In this document: piece after piece, positions 33,718-43,139 of the stretch
Layout of the letters: each line of letters starts with the position of its first letter
Numbering within the stretch: the first letter of the stretch is position 1
Position numbers and translations under genes: made by a program
Source: JAEUJM01 sp044221555
GTDB taxonomy: Bacteria > Actinomycetota > Acidimicrobiia > Acidimicrobiales > DATDAH01
Assembly (NCBI GenBank): GCA_044221555.1
Contig: JBGAOY010000014.1
Location: 32,360-96,359, forward strand
Reading direction: 5' to 3'
DNA length: 64,000 bases
Notes under the pieces: model-generated
What the model saw: the letters and a program-made list of their open reading frames with translations, nothing else
Told to the model about the DNA's origin: nothing
The model's database searches: none

Positions 33718-35109
33718 ATGTTCACCCACACCGACAACGACCCCGACGACGCGCTGGCCCCGGCCTACGGCAGCCGCTTCCTGTCCGAGCCGGTGCCCAA
33801 GTACCGCCTGCCCGACGGCGACATGCCGGCTCGGTTGGCGTACCAGCTCATCCACGACGAGTTGGCCCTCGACGGCAACCCGGCACTCAACCTGGCCACC
33901 TTCGTCACCACCTGGATGGAGCCCGAGGCCGAGGCGCTGATCGCCGAGACGCTCAACGTCAACAGCATCGACCAGGACGAGTACCCGCAGACCACCGAGA
34001 TCCAGAACCGGTGCGTCAGCATCCTGGCCGACCTGTTCCACGCCGACGACTCCGAGCACGCCATGGGCACCGCCACCGTGGGCTCGTCCGAGGCCATCCA
34101 CCTGGCCGGCCTGGCCATGAAGTGGCGCTGGCGGAAGGCCCGCGATGCCGCGGGCAAGCCCGCCGATCGACCGAACCTCGTGATGAGCGAGACGGTGCAG
34201 GTCTGCTGGGAGAAGTTCGTCCGCTACTTCGACGTCGAGCCCCGCATGGTGCCGATCACTCCCGAGCGCACCGTGATCGACCCCGAGCTGGCCATGGCCC
34301 AGGTCGACGAGAACACCATCGGTGTGGTGGGGATCCTGGGCTCGACCTACACCGGCGAGTTCGAGCCGATCGGGGAGCTGTCCGCCGCCCTCGACCAGGT
34401 GCAGGAGCGCACCGGCCTCGACGTGCCCCTGCACGTCGACGGGGCCAGCGGGGCGTTCGTGGCCCCGTTCACCCAGCCCGCCCTGGCGTGGGACTTCCGC
34501 CTGCCGCGGGTGAAGTCGATCAACGCGTCGGGCCACAAGTACGGCCTGGTGTACCCGGGCGTGGGGTGGGCCCTCTGGCGCGACAAGAGCCAGCTGCCCG
34601 AGGACCTGATCTTCCACACCAACTACCTGGGCGGCGACCAGCCCACCTTCGACCTCAACTTCTCCCGTGGCGCCAGCCAGATCGTGGCCCAGTACTACAA
34701 CTTCCTGCGCATGGGGCGGGCCGGGTACACCGACGTGATGACCCGCCTGTCCGACACGGCGGCGTACCTGAGTGAGCTGGTCGAGGCCAGCCCATACCTC
34801 GACCTGATGAGCAAGCCGGACGCGTTGCCGCTGGTGTGCGCCAAGGTCTCCGACGGCCAGGGGTTCACCGCCTACGACATCAGCGCCAAGATGAAGGAGC
34901 GGGGCTGGATCGTGCCTGCCTACACCCTGGCCAAGGACGCCGACCACGTGGCGGTCATCCGGGTGGTGGTGCGCGAGGGCATGAGCCGCGACATGGCCGA
35001 CCTGCTGGTGGCCGACTTCCACCGCGTCGGCGCCGAGCTCGGCGCCCTGCCCCCCGAGATCCGCTCGACCAGGCCGCACCAGCACCACAAGCGCGGCAAG
35101 GTCTGCTGA
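33718..35109 (+). CDS. gadB: glutamate decarboxylase
   Basis: PLP-dependent enzyme of 463 residues, the same length as E. coli GadB (466), converting glutamate to GABA with proton consumption. The PLP Lys is in 'NASGHKYGLVYPG', residue 274 (276 in GadB). 'TVGSSEAIHLAGLA' and 'HVDGASGAFVAPF' are the other PLP-site motifs. AGGAGG 6 nt before ATG 33718 is a strong ribosome site. No glutamate/GABA antiporter is next to it, so the acid-resistance role is not shown by context. Confidence 0.95.
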   Translation: MFTHTDNDPDDALAPAYGSRFLSEPVPKYRLPDGDMPARLAYQLIHDELALDGNPALNLATFVTTWMEPEAEALIAETLNVNSIDQDEYPQTTEIQNRCVSILADLFHADDSEHAMGTATVGSSEAIHLAGLAMKWRWRKARDAAGKPADRPNLVMSETVQVCWEKFVRYFDVEPRMVPITPERTVIDPELAMAQVDENTIGVVGILGSTYTGEFEPIGELSAALDQVQERTGLDVPLHVDGASGAFVAPFTQPALAWDFRLPRVKSINASGHKYGLVYPGVGWALWRDKSQLPEDLIFHTNYLGGDQPTFDLNFSRGASQIVAQYYNFLRMGRAGYTDVMTRLSDTAAYLSELVEASPYLDLMSKPDALPLVCAKVSDGQGFTAYDISAKMKERGWIVPAYTLAKDADHVAVIRVVVREGMSRDMADLLVADFHRVGAELGALPPEIRSTRPHQHHKRGKVC

Positions 35110-35145
35110 TCGGGCAGTGGTGGGCTGACCCCGCTCCCCGGCGGC

Positions 35146-36132
35146 CTACTCGCTCGGCGGTGCGTCCTCCGCGGTGGGGCGGAACGCGTCGCGGAGGCGC
35201 AGGTTGCGGGTGGGCGGGGGCACCGACGGGGGTGCGCCGTCGACCAGCAGGTGCGGGTCGCGCCCTCGGGCCAACCGGCCGAGCGGGCCGGGGTCCTCGC
35301 CCAGCACCGGCCCGGCGCAGGCGCCCACGAGCACGCACATCGACGCCCCCGAGAACCACGTCACCAGGGCCAGCGCGATGCCGAAGAACCCGAACTGGGC
35401 GTTGTTGCGCTCGATCACGCTCGGCATCCACAGCGTGGCCGACGCCATGTAGGCCGACTGCGCGACCCCGGCGATGAGCGCGCCGGGGAGCAGCACCCGG
35501 GCGCGGACGTCGCCGAGGAGCAGGAACCACGTGGTGAACCACCACCAGCCCACGGTGGTCATCACCGAGAGCACCAGGAAGAGGCCGAAGCCGGGGCCGT
35601 CGCCGAGCGCGCCCCGCAGGGCGCCGAGCAGGGCCATGTAGGCGAGGAGGCCGACGAGCCATGCCGGGCCACGCGTGTAGGCACCGATCCGCAGGCCCGC
35701 CGGTCGGCGCCACGCCCGCAGGTACACGCGCTGCAGCGCAGTGGTGAACGACGTGGCGAACAGGAACGTGAGGGTGAGCCCGAGCAACCCGGTGGCCCGG
35801 CGCACGTCCTCGGTGGAGCGGAAGGCCGAGCGGGCCAACTCGAGGGCCGACCCCTTCACCCCGAGCCGGTTGGTGAGGGTGGAGAGGATCGAATCGCGTA
35901 TCCCCGGCGGCATGAAGGCGGCCACGACGATCACCAGCGGGAAGAACGACACGAAGGCCTTGCCGGCCAGGGCGATGCTGCGGTCGACGAACTCGATCTC
36001 GAGCATGCGCTCCCACACCTGCCCCGCGAGGGTGGCCCGCAGCCGCTCCCGCAGGGTGTCGACCCGGTGGCGGGCCGTCCTCACTGCGTGACGGATCGAG
36101 TGGGGCGCTTGCGACAAAGGGGGATCATCCAT
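35146..36132 (-). CDS. YihY/BrkB family membrane protein
   Basis: Inner-membrane protein of 328 residues with six to seven helices between about residues 55 and 275. The family's entry helix is 'SIALAGKAFVSFFPLVIVVAA'; 'TALQRVYLRAWRR' is the conserved region after the third helix. Once mis-assigned as RNase BN; true role unknown. The C-terminus is soluble and Pro/Arg-rich. It converges with gadB and its start touches the decayed hsdR tail. Confidence 0.85.
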   Translation of the reverse strand: MDDPPLSQAPHSIRHAVRTARHRVDTLRERLRATLAGQVWERMLEIEFVDRSIALAGKAFVSFFPLVIVVAAFMPPGIRDSILSTLTNRLGVKGSALELARSAFRSTEDVRRATGLLGLTLTFLFATSFTTALQRVYLRAWRRPAGLRIGAYTRGPAWLVGLLAYMALLGALRGALGDGPGFGLFLVLSVMTTVGWWWFTTWFLLLGDVRARVLLPGALIAGVAQSAYMASATLWMPSVIERNNAQFGFFGIALALVTWFSGASMCVLVGACAGPVLGEDPGPLGRLARGRDPHLLVDGAPPSVPPPTRNLRLRDAFRPTAEDAPPSE

Positions 36133-38752
36133 CCTGCATGAGACCCCCCACCGTCGGGACGTCGGCCGGGCTCAGCGTATGCGGGCCCGGGCCCCGGCTC
36201 CGCAACGGGGGGTGTGGCAGGATCTCGCACGCCCGAGGCGCGGCAGCCGCGTCCGGGCGACGAGATCGGGCGGAACCCGCCGCCCTTTCTGCGCGTGGAG
36301 TCTGCCGCCTCCCATGACCACCACCGGGCAGGGCTGAGCCGCGTTCGATCTCGTCGGCGTCGAGCTCGATGTCCTCGGCGCCGTGGGCCGTCAGGCGCAG
36401 GTGGGTGAGGATGAGGTCGTCGCCCAGGTCGAGGCCGCCGTTGGCGGCGTCGCGAAGGAGCGTGCGCAGCGCCTTGACGTACACGTAGAGCATCTCGAGG
36501 TCGGCGTCGGTGAACGGCATCACCTGGGCGAGGAACGCGTAGGCCCGGGTGAACTGGTCGACCGCATCCTTGAACTCGGCCTGCATGTCGTCGTCGAGTG
36601 CCTCGAAGCGCATCACCGCCGGGTCGAGGTTGGCGTGGATCACCTTGAGGTTCCGCTTGGCGGGCTCGACGCCGAAGTAGGCCTCGGCGGCCTTGGTGAT
36701 CTCGGTCGGGTCGAGGATGGCGGCGGCCATGATGCGAGCTCGAAGGTCGTAGAGGACGTTCGGGCTGGTGGGTTCGACGATGACGGCCTCGTAGTAGCGC
36801 TGGAAGGCCTCGCCGATCGCCTCGGCGTCGTTGCGGAAGTCGAGGACGAAGGTTTCCTCCTTTCCGGGCGCCGAGCGGTTCAGCCGCGACAGGGTCTGCA
36901 CCGCGTTGAGGCCCGTGAGTGTCTTGTCCACGTACATCGTGTGCAGGTACGGCTCGTCGAACCCCGTCTGGAACTTCTCGGCCACGATCATGATCTGGAA
37001 GTCGCCGGGCGAGTAGGGGTGCTCGCCCTTGAATCGCTTCGCTGTCTGCGCCTCGGGGAAGTCGTTGAGGATCGCCTCGCTCACCCGTTGGCCGGAGTCG
37101 TCGAGCAGGTCGCCCGAGAAGGCCACCAGCGCCCGCACGTCCGTGTAGCCCTGTGTGGCGATGTGGTGGTCGATGGCCTGCTTGTAGCGAACGGCCGAGG
37201 CGCGGGACTCGGTGACCACCATCGCCTTGGCGCGCCCGCCGAGCGCCTTGGCGGTGTGGGAGCGGAAGTGCTCCACGATGATGGCTGCCTTCTGGCCGAT
37301 CATCTGGGGGTGCTGCCAGATGAACCGGCGGATGGCGGCGCCGGCCTTCCCCACCTCGACCTCGGTGTCGCCGTCCACGGTGGCGAGCCGGAAGTAGGTG
37401 CCGTAGGTGGCGTAGTTGGCCAGCACGTCGAGGATGAACTTCTCCTCGATGGCCTGGCGCATCGTGTAGAGGTGGAACGGCCGCTTCGTGCCGTCCGGCC
37501 CCGACACGCCGAACAGCTCGACCGTGCGCTCCTTCGGGGTGGCGGTGAAGGCGAAGAAGCTGAGGTTCGGCTGCCGACCCCGAGCGGCCGCGACAGCGGC
37601 GAGCGCGGCTTCGGCATCCATCTCCCCGTCGTCGCCGGGGAGGTCTCGGGCCTTCGCCCCGAGCGCCTGCTTGAGGGCGGCGGCGGCGTCGCCGGTCTGC
37701 GAGCTGTGGGCCTCGTCCACGATCACGGCAAAGCGCTGACCAGAGAGGTCGACGTCATCGAGCTTGGCGATGACGTAGGGAAAGGTCTCGAGGGTGACAG
37801 TGACGATCTGGGCCTTGCCGCCGAGCGCGGCGGCGAGTTGCTCGGACTTCGAGCGCTTGCCCTCCTCGACGGTGACGATGGTGCCGGGGACGGATTCGAA
37901 CTGCGAGACCGTGGCCCGCAGCTGGGTGTCGAGCGCCCGGCGATCCGTCACGACGATCACCTTGTCGAACACCTTGGTGTGCGTGGCGTCGTGCAGCGAG
38001 CCAACCGTCGTAGGCCCAGACCCGCTCCCACAGGTAGGAGGTGGCGTAGCCATCGGGATTGAGCGGGTCGCCGGCACCGCACGACATCTGACCGGGGTCG
38101 CTGCCGCGGTTGAAGGGCAGGAACCCGGTGTCGCCCCGATCAAGACGAGTGGTCATGTACGCGAGGCGGGTGTCCACGGCGAAGTGCACGAGCGTGCGTC
38201 GGAAGAGCAGGTCACGCGGGTCGCGGTCACTTCGGTACTGCTCCATGGCGTGGTCGACGCTCTGGCCGTTCAGGTGGTGCTTCAGCTCGACGGTGGCCAC
38301 TGGTAGGCCGTTGACGAACAAGCACAGGTCGACGCTGTTGCCGTGCTGGTCCGAGTAACGCAGCTGGCGGGTGACGGTCAGCCGGTTCTTGCCGTAGAGG
38401 TCGATCAGCTCGGGGTTCTTGGCGTGCGCCGGCCGGAAGTGGGCCAGGTCGAAGTGCAGGCCCTGGTCGTCGATGCCCTTGCGCAGCAGGTCGAGCGTGC
38501 CTCGACGATCCAGCTCGTCGACCAGCCGCAGCAGAACCGGACCTGCGCCTCGTCGGGGTCGCCGCCGTGGCGGACCTTCAGCTCCTCCCAGCGTTCGCCC
38601 TGGGTGGCGCCGAGGAATGCAAGCAGCTCGGCCGTGTCGAAGCCCTGGTCGACGTCGTAGTGCCCGTTTGCGCCGAGCGTGTAGCCGCCGGCGGTGGTGA
38701 GCGCGTCGACGACATCGGTCTCGAGCTGCTGCTCGGACACGTGCGCCGGCAT
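36125..38752 (-). pseudogene. hsdR: type I restriction enzyme HsdR, decayed
   Basis: Remains of the restriction and translocase subunit, spread over three frames. Residues 1-73 from ATG 38752 are in one frame. One missing base near 38534 moves the reading to a second frame, which holds the N-terminal nuclease region ('LPVATVELKHHLNGQ') and runs to 'SYLWERVWAYDG'. At about 38010 that breaks off and resumes in a third frame at 'SLHDATHTKVFDKVIVVTDR'. The missing part is exactly where the family has its Walker A loop. DEAH box ('VIVDEAHSS') and motif III ('FFAFTATPKERT') remain. The C-terminus degenerates after 'LDADEIERGSALPGGG' (about 36330). The product cannot hydrolyse ATP or restrict DNA. 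Confidence 0.88.
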
Positions 38753-38879
38753 CGAACCTCCACGATCGCTCTCGCCGATGGGTGCCGCGACCGCGCCGCA
38801 GCGTGCCGGTCACCGTAGGTCGTGCTCACCGGCAAGTGCTGGGGCGGCTTTGGCGGCGAGTCGCCGGTAGGTTCGGAGA

Positions 38880-39347
38880 GTGCCCGACGACCGTCTCTCC
38901 CGTGTGGTCGAGCTGTATCGCGACAGGGGCAACATCAGCGACGACGTCGACGGTGATCTGCGGACGACAGCGGTGCAGTGGTTGTCCCAGGCACAGCAGG
39001 AACTCGCCGTCCTGGAGCCCGTTCTGAATGCTGGGCAATGGCGTGTCGCCTACAACACCGCCTACGACATCTATCGTCACGCCGCCGAGGCGGTGGTGCT
39101 CGACGCCGGGTTTCGCATACTGGCGAGCCGTGGTGCGCACGAAGCCACCTTTGTCTTGGCCGGCGCTGTCCTGGGCGAGGCAGGCGAGGTGTTCTCCGCT
39201 CAGACGGCCGGCGTGATCCGCGGGACTCGCAACGGACTCGAGTACCTCGACATCGACCGCCCTGTCGAGGTCGATGAGGATGCGGCCCGGTGGGCGACTC
39301 AACTGGCAGAGCGTGCGGTGTCGGACGTTCAGGCGTTCCTGTCCTGA
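38880..39347 (+). CDS. HEPN-like protein
   Basis: An all-helical 155-residue protein. The central helix reads 'AYNTAYDIYRHAAEAVVL' and a later one 'GVIRGTRNGLEYLD', which is how SAV_6107-type and related HEPN domains look. HEPN proteins are often RNases or toxins paired with MNT nucleotidyltransferases. The classical R-x4-6-H active motif is not obvious: the nearest is R-N-G-L-E-Y, with Tyr in place of His. GTG 38880 has GGAG nearly touching it, so initiation is unusual. Its end overlaps the MNT gene by 19 bp, tail to tail. It is intact although both flanking restriction genes are broken. Family assignment is by pattern only. Confidence 0.6.
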   Translation: MPDDRLSRVVELYRDRGNISDDVDGDLRTTAVQWLSQAQQELAVLEPVLNAGQWRVAYNTAYDIYRHAAEAVVLDAGFRILASRGAHEATFVLAGAVLGEAGEVFSAQTAGVIRGTRNGLEYLDIDRPVEVDEDAARWATQLAERAVSDVQAFLS

Positions 39348-39934
39348 ACCTGCGACGGGATCACCTGCACGAGCGCTCGGTCGGCAACCGTGTCGTGGAA
39401 GGACCCGGTTCCGTCACGTAGCCAGTCCGAGGCCCGGATCTGCACCTGCACCTCCCGGCCGAGCTCGAGGCCGACTCGGTGCATGGCGGTGTACACCTGA
39501 TCACGATCCGGGTGGCCGAGAACCAGCACGTCGATGTCACCGACCGGGCGCGTGCCCCGCTCCCCGTGCCACCGTGCCGCCCAGGATCCGAAGATGTATG
39601 CCTCGTCGATATCGGCAACACCGTCGAGTGCACTGCGGACTCGCGCCGGCACCCCGAACGCCCGGACGAGCAGTTCGCGGAGGGGAGCGAAGTAGGGACT
39701 GGTCGTATCGGCGCTGACCAAGCGCGTCTTGCCCACCCGGCGTGAGCGCACGATGCCCGCTTGCTCCGCCCGCTCGACCTCCCGGTGGACCGAGGGTGAT
39801 GGGATGCCGAGCCGAGCGGTCAGGTCAGCCAGCGACTGCTCCCGCTGGGGATCATCCAGGATGTCCGCGAGTAGTTCTGCCTGCTGGCGAGAGCGAAAGA
39901 TCGGAAGTAGATCTGGCGTGCCGGTTCGTTCCAC
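39329..39934 (-). CDS. winged-helix plus nucleotidyltransferase (MNT) domain protein
   Basis: A 201-residue protein. An N-terminal ArsR/MarR-like winged helix (about residues 15-75, 'QSLADLTARLGIPSPSVHREV') binds DNA. A minimal nucleotidyltransferase domain follows (about 85-190) with 'YIFGSWAARWHG' and 'GDIDVLVLG', the GS...DxD catalytic signature with 15 residues between. MNT proteins of this type can be antitoxins that AMPylate a HEPN toxin, and the HTH would allow self-regulation. GTG 39934 lies 7 nt after TATACT, so the mRNA is probably leaderless, and an inverted repeat sits inside the promoter spacer. Confidence 0.8.
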   Translation of the reverse strand: MERTGTPDLLPIFRSRQQAELLADILDDPQREQSLADLTARLGIPSPSVHREVERAEQAGIVRSRRVGKTRLVSADTTSPYFAPLRELLVRAFGVPARVRSALDGVADIDEAYIFGSWAARWHGERGTRPVGDIDVLVLGHPDRDQVYTAMHRVGLELGREVQVQIRASDWLRDGTGSFHDTVADRALVQVIPSQVQDRNA

Positions 39935-39941
39935 AAATCGG

Positions 39942-39965
39942 AGTATATCTTCCAGAATACGGAAG
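39942..39965 (-). promoter_or_regulatory. promoter with CTTCC-N7-GGAAG operator for MNT gene
   Basis: On the minus strand TATACT (39942-39947) is a near-ideal -10 box placed 7 nt from GTG 39934. Immediately upstream, in the spacer, CTTCC (39949-39953 on plus) and GGAAG (39961-39965) form a perfect 5-bp inverted repeat, where a bound repressor would block RNA polymerase. The stretch is far more AT-rich than its surroundings. The -35 box is weak. Confidence 0.55.
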
Positions 39966-39980
39966 TAGCGGCTGCCCTCC

Positions 39981-40391
39981 CTAAGGGCTCGTCGCAGCAG
40001 GCGGACCTACGGTACGTTTCATCCAGACGTAGGCGTGCACGTTGCGGCGGATGTTGTGCTGGTCCGCCAGCAGGTTGGCGAACGTGAACTTCGACGCGTT
40101 CCAGAACGGCTGGCCGGCAACGTGGGCCAACACATCGGTGGCGGCGTCCCACTTGTCCGAGCCGAGCTCGTCGGCCTTGGCCACCACAGCAGCCTTCGTG
40201 TCCTCCAACACGCGGTCGAGGCGACGTAGCACGCAGAACGGCAGGATCACGTCCTGGTACTGGTGGCGCTTGTAGTGGTCGCGAAGGGTCTCCTTCACCG
40301 ACCAGATGAAGTTGGCTTCTCCCGCTGCCGAGCGCTCAGTTCGTGGCGCCCGGCTCCGCTGGTGCTGGCATCCGCCACGTCGTGCTCCCAT
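39981..40391 (-). pseudogene. hsdM: type I methyltransferase HsdM, truncated fragment
   Basis: Only the N-terminal helical domain of the modification subunit survives: 'ANFIWSVKETLRDHYKRH', 'VILPFCVLRRLDRVLED', 'FWNASKFTFANLLAD' and 'NIRRNVHAYV'. Full HsdM is about 500-800 residues; here about 105 match and the frame then runs into 12 unrelated residues and a stop at 39981. The SAM-binding and NPPY motifs are gone. The first 30 codons from 40391 also do not look like an HsdM start, so the 5' end is probably damaged as well. No HsdS is present. Confidence 0.85.
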
Positions 40392-40653
40392 CGTCCCCTG
40401 CCGGTGCCGGCAGCGGGCCGATGCTAGGACGTGGAGACAGAACGGCGTTCAGCACAACGTTCTCGGATTCCGGCCCGAACCCACGCCACGGCTCCGTCGA
40501 ATGTGGAGGATGGCGCGAACGCCGCCGTTGGAGGGCTACGAAGGGACACCGGAGCACCAGGCCGGTCGGTGCTTCGGCGCCGTTGCGGTGCCCGGCCGCG
40601 TGGCAGGATCACACAGGCATGGCGCCACGGGCGGACACGACGAGGAGCTCTCG
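40392..40653. other. non-coding gap
   Basis: 262 bases between the hsdM fragment and the DHA2 transporter. Apart from a possible promoter for the transporter and GAGGAG just before its ATG, I see no gene, repeat or hairpin. Confidence 0.5.
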
Positions 40654-42306
40654 ATGAAACGTTGGTTGCCGCTGGTCGCCCTGGCGATCGCTCAGTTCGT
40701 GATGGTCCTCGACCAATCGGTGATGAACGTGTCGATCAGCACGCTGGTCGAAGACTTCGACACCACGGTCACGACGATCCAGTCCGTCATCACCCTCTAC
40801 TGCCTGGTCATGGCCATGTTCATGCTCACCGGGGGCAAGATCGGCGACATCATCGGCCGGCGCCGGGCCTTCGTCATCGGCCTGGTGATCTACGGCTGCG
40901 GCTCGGCGATGACCGCGCTGGCGCCCACGGTGGGGATCCTGACCCTCGGCTGGTCCATCCTCGAGGGCCTGGGCGCCGCACTGGTGCTCCCGGCCATGGC
41001 CGCGCTGATCGCCGGCAACTTCGAAGGTGCCGAGCGCAAGGTGGCCTACGCGGTGATCGGCGGCGTCGCCGGCGCGGGGATCGCCGTGGGGCCCATCCTC
41101 GGCGGCTGGGCGACCACCGAACTCAGCTGGCGGGTGGTGTTCGCCGGCGAGGTGGTGCTGGTGCTGATCATCCTGGTCATGTCCCGGAAGGTGGCCGACG
41201 CCCCCCGGGTGGGGGTGGCCCCCAAGCTCGACGGGGTGGGCACGGTGCTCTCCGCATCGGGCCTCGGGTTGATCGTGCTGGGCACCCTGCAATCGAGCAC
41301 CTGGGGCTGGGTGCAGCCCAAGGACTCGCCGGTGGAGCCGTTCGGCTTCTCGGCCACGCTGTTCGTCATCGGCGCCGGCGCCGGCCTGATCTGGTCGTTC
41401 GTCTGGTGGCAGCGGCACCGGGAGGCCACCGACCGCGACCCGTTGGTGCACCTCGACCTGGTGAAGATCGTGCCGCTGCGGTCGGGGCTGATGGGCCTGT
41501 TCACCCAGAACCTGATCCTCATGGGGGTGTTCTTCACCATCCCCCTCTACCTGCAGATCGTGCTCGGTCTCGACGCCCTCGAGACGGGCATCAAGATGCT
41601 GCCGGTCTCGGTCACCATGTTCATCGCCTCCGCAGTGGGCTCGCGCCTGTCGTCCCGCTTCTCGGTGCGGACGATCGTCCGAGCCGGACTGTGGACGATC
41701 GTGGTGGCCGTCCTCGCCCTGCTCGCCACCGTGCAGCCCGATCTCGCCGAGGGGTCGTTCGCGTTCGCGATGGCGGTGCTCGGCGCCGGGATGGGTCTCA
41801 TGGTGTCGCAACTCGGGAACGTGGTGCAGTCGTCGGTCGACGCATCCGGCCGCGGTGAGGCCGGCGGACTGCAGTACACCGGCCAGCAGCTCGGCTCGTC
41901 GCTCGGTGTCGCCCTCATCGGCGCCCTCGTGCTCACCGGCCTCACCACTGCGTTCGTGCGGGGTGTCGCCGCCGACGAACGGGTGAACGACGAGGTGGCG
42001 GCCCAGGTCGCGGTCGCCGTGGGCACCGGCATCGACTTCGTGGCCTCGGATCAGGTCGAGGCCGCGGTGCGGGACTCGGGCCTCGACGAGGCCCAGACCC
42101 AGGCCATCGTCGAGGACTACGAGCAGGCGATGCTGCAGGCCCTGAAAGCCGGTCTGCTGGCGGCGGCGTTCCTCGCCCTCGTGTCGCTGGCCACCACCAA
42201 GGGCCTCCCCGACACCGTGGCGCCCGGTGACGAAGCGTCGACAGCCCCTCGGGACCACGAGCCGGTGGTCCCCGCAGGACCGCCGGCCGCCGGCGACACG
42301 GCCTGA
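40654..42306 (+). CDS. DHA2 family MFS efflux transporter (EmrB/QacA type)
   Basis: Drug/H+ antiporter of 550 residues with about 14 helices. N-terminal 'FVMVLDQSVMNVSISTL' is the DHA2 motif D1 region, 'GGKIGDIIGRRRAFVIG' is motif A (about residue 64), and 'GVAGAGIAVGPILGGW' is motif C (about 137), a mark of exporters. The long soluble segment at about 445-500 precedes the last helix. ATG 40654 has GAGGAG upstream. The convergent TetR gene 62 nt beyond its stop may regulate it. Confidence 0.88.
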   Translation: MKRWLPLVALAIAQFVMVLDQSVMNVSISTLVEDFDTTVTTIQSVITLYCLVMAMFMLTGGKIGDIIGRRRAFVIGLVIYGCGSAMTALAPTVGILTLGWSILEGLGAALVLPAMAALIAGNFEGAERKVAYAVIGGVAGAGIAVGPILGGWATTELSWRVVFAGEVVLVLIILVMSRKVADAPRVGVAPKLDGVGTVLSASGLGLIVLGTLQSSTWGWVQPKDSPVEPFGFSATLFVIGAGAGLIWSFVWWQRHREATDRDPLVHLDLVKIVPLRSGLMGLFTQNLILMGVFFTIPLYLQIVLGLDALETGIKMLPVSVTMFIASAVGSRLSSRFSVRTIVRAGLWTIVVAVLALLATVQPDLAEGSFAFAMAVLGAGMGLMVSQLGNVVQSSVDASGRGEAGGLQYTGQQLGSSLGVALIGALVLTGLTTAFVRGVAADERVNDEVAAQVAVAVGTGIDFVASDQVEAAVRDSGLDEAQTQAIVEDYEQAMLQALKAGLLAAAFLALVSLATTKGLPDTVAPGDEASTAPRDHEPVVPAGPPAAGDTA

Positions 42307-42367
42307 ACCGGCCCCGGCTGCCGGCCACCGGGGCGGGCGCGTCGGTGCGCCGCCGCGCTCGGCGCCT

Positions 42368-43024
42368 TCAGCGGGCGCGGTCGAACAGGTGCTGCACCGC
42401 CGTGTTGAGCATGGCTTCCGGGTCGAAGCCGTCGATGTCGGTGAGCCCGGCGGCCCGCTCGAAGAACGGCGCGAAGATGACCCAGCCGAGCACGAGCGCC
42501 GAGCCGGTGACCGCGGCGATCCGCGGGTCTTCCCGCTGGCCGTCGGCGTCCACCTGCTCGGCAGCGAGTACCGCCTGCACCCGCCGGAAGGCCGGGTACT
42601 CGGGCCAGATGCGCTCGACCGGGTAGCCCGACAGGATGGCCCAGGCCAGGAGGCGGATGGCCGGTTCCTGCTCGAGCAGGGCGGTGACGATCGGAGCGAT
42701 GTCCTCCCGGCTGTTCGAGATGCCCTGTGACACCGCGCTCATCTGCTCGACGGCCTGGGCCAGCACGACCCGCAGCAGCTCCTCCTTGGTGCCGTAGTGG
42801 CGATGGATGAGCGCGTGGTTGACACCGGCTCGATCGGCGACCTGGCGCACGGTGACGGCGTCGGGGCCCTTCTCGGAGAACAGCTCGGTGGCGGCCTGCA
42901 GGACCGCCTCCATCACCTCTGCTCGTCCCACGGGACGGTTGGCGGGGGCCGCAACGTGTCCATTGAGGTGATCGGCCGGGGCGTGTCCATTGAGATGAGG
43001 AGCCACGCTCGGTGCATCAGGCAT
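42368..43024 (-). CDS. TetR family transcriptional regulator
   Basis: Repressor of 218 residues. The DNA-binding helix-turn-helix is at about residues 38-85 ('AATELFSEKGPDAVTVRQVA' and 'NHALIHRHYGTKEELL'), followed by an all-helical ligand and dimer domain. The N-terminal 30 residues hold a short internal repeat, HLNGHAPAD / HLNGHVAAP, not usual for the family. It converges on the DHA2 efflux pump, its likely target, and reads away from the response-regulator operon. Confidence 0.88.
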   Translation of the reverse strand: MPDAPSVAPHLNGHAPADHLNGHVAAPANRPVGRAEVMEAVLQAATELFSEKGPDAVTVRQVADRAGVNHALIHRHYGTKEELLRVVLAQAVEQMSAVSQGISNSREDIAPIVTALLEQEPAIRLLAWAILSGYPVERIWPEYPAFRRVQAVLAAEQVDADGQREDPRIAAVTGSALVLGWVIFAPFFERAAGLTDIDGFDPEAMLNTAVQHLFDRAR

Positions 43025-43139
43025 CGGGTTCCTCCGGTGTGAACCAACGGGTCACGGGTCTGTCTACCCTACCTACCCCTCCCGCAGTACCCGCGGGTGC
43101 AGCTGCGGCGATGGCGTGGTCGCCGGGCGGCGTTTGGGC

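Noticed and set aside
36125..40391. Active type I restriction-modification system or phage-defence island
   Set aside because: HsdR lacks its P-loop and is frameshifted, HsdM is a fragment, HsdS is missing, so restriction defence cannot work; only the MNT/HEPN pair remains as a candidate.
36125..40653. Insertion sequence or prophage as cause of the hsd decay
   Set aside because: No transposase, integrase, terminal inverted repeats or target duplications were seen.
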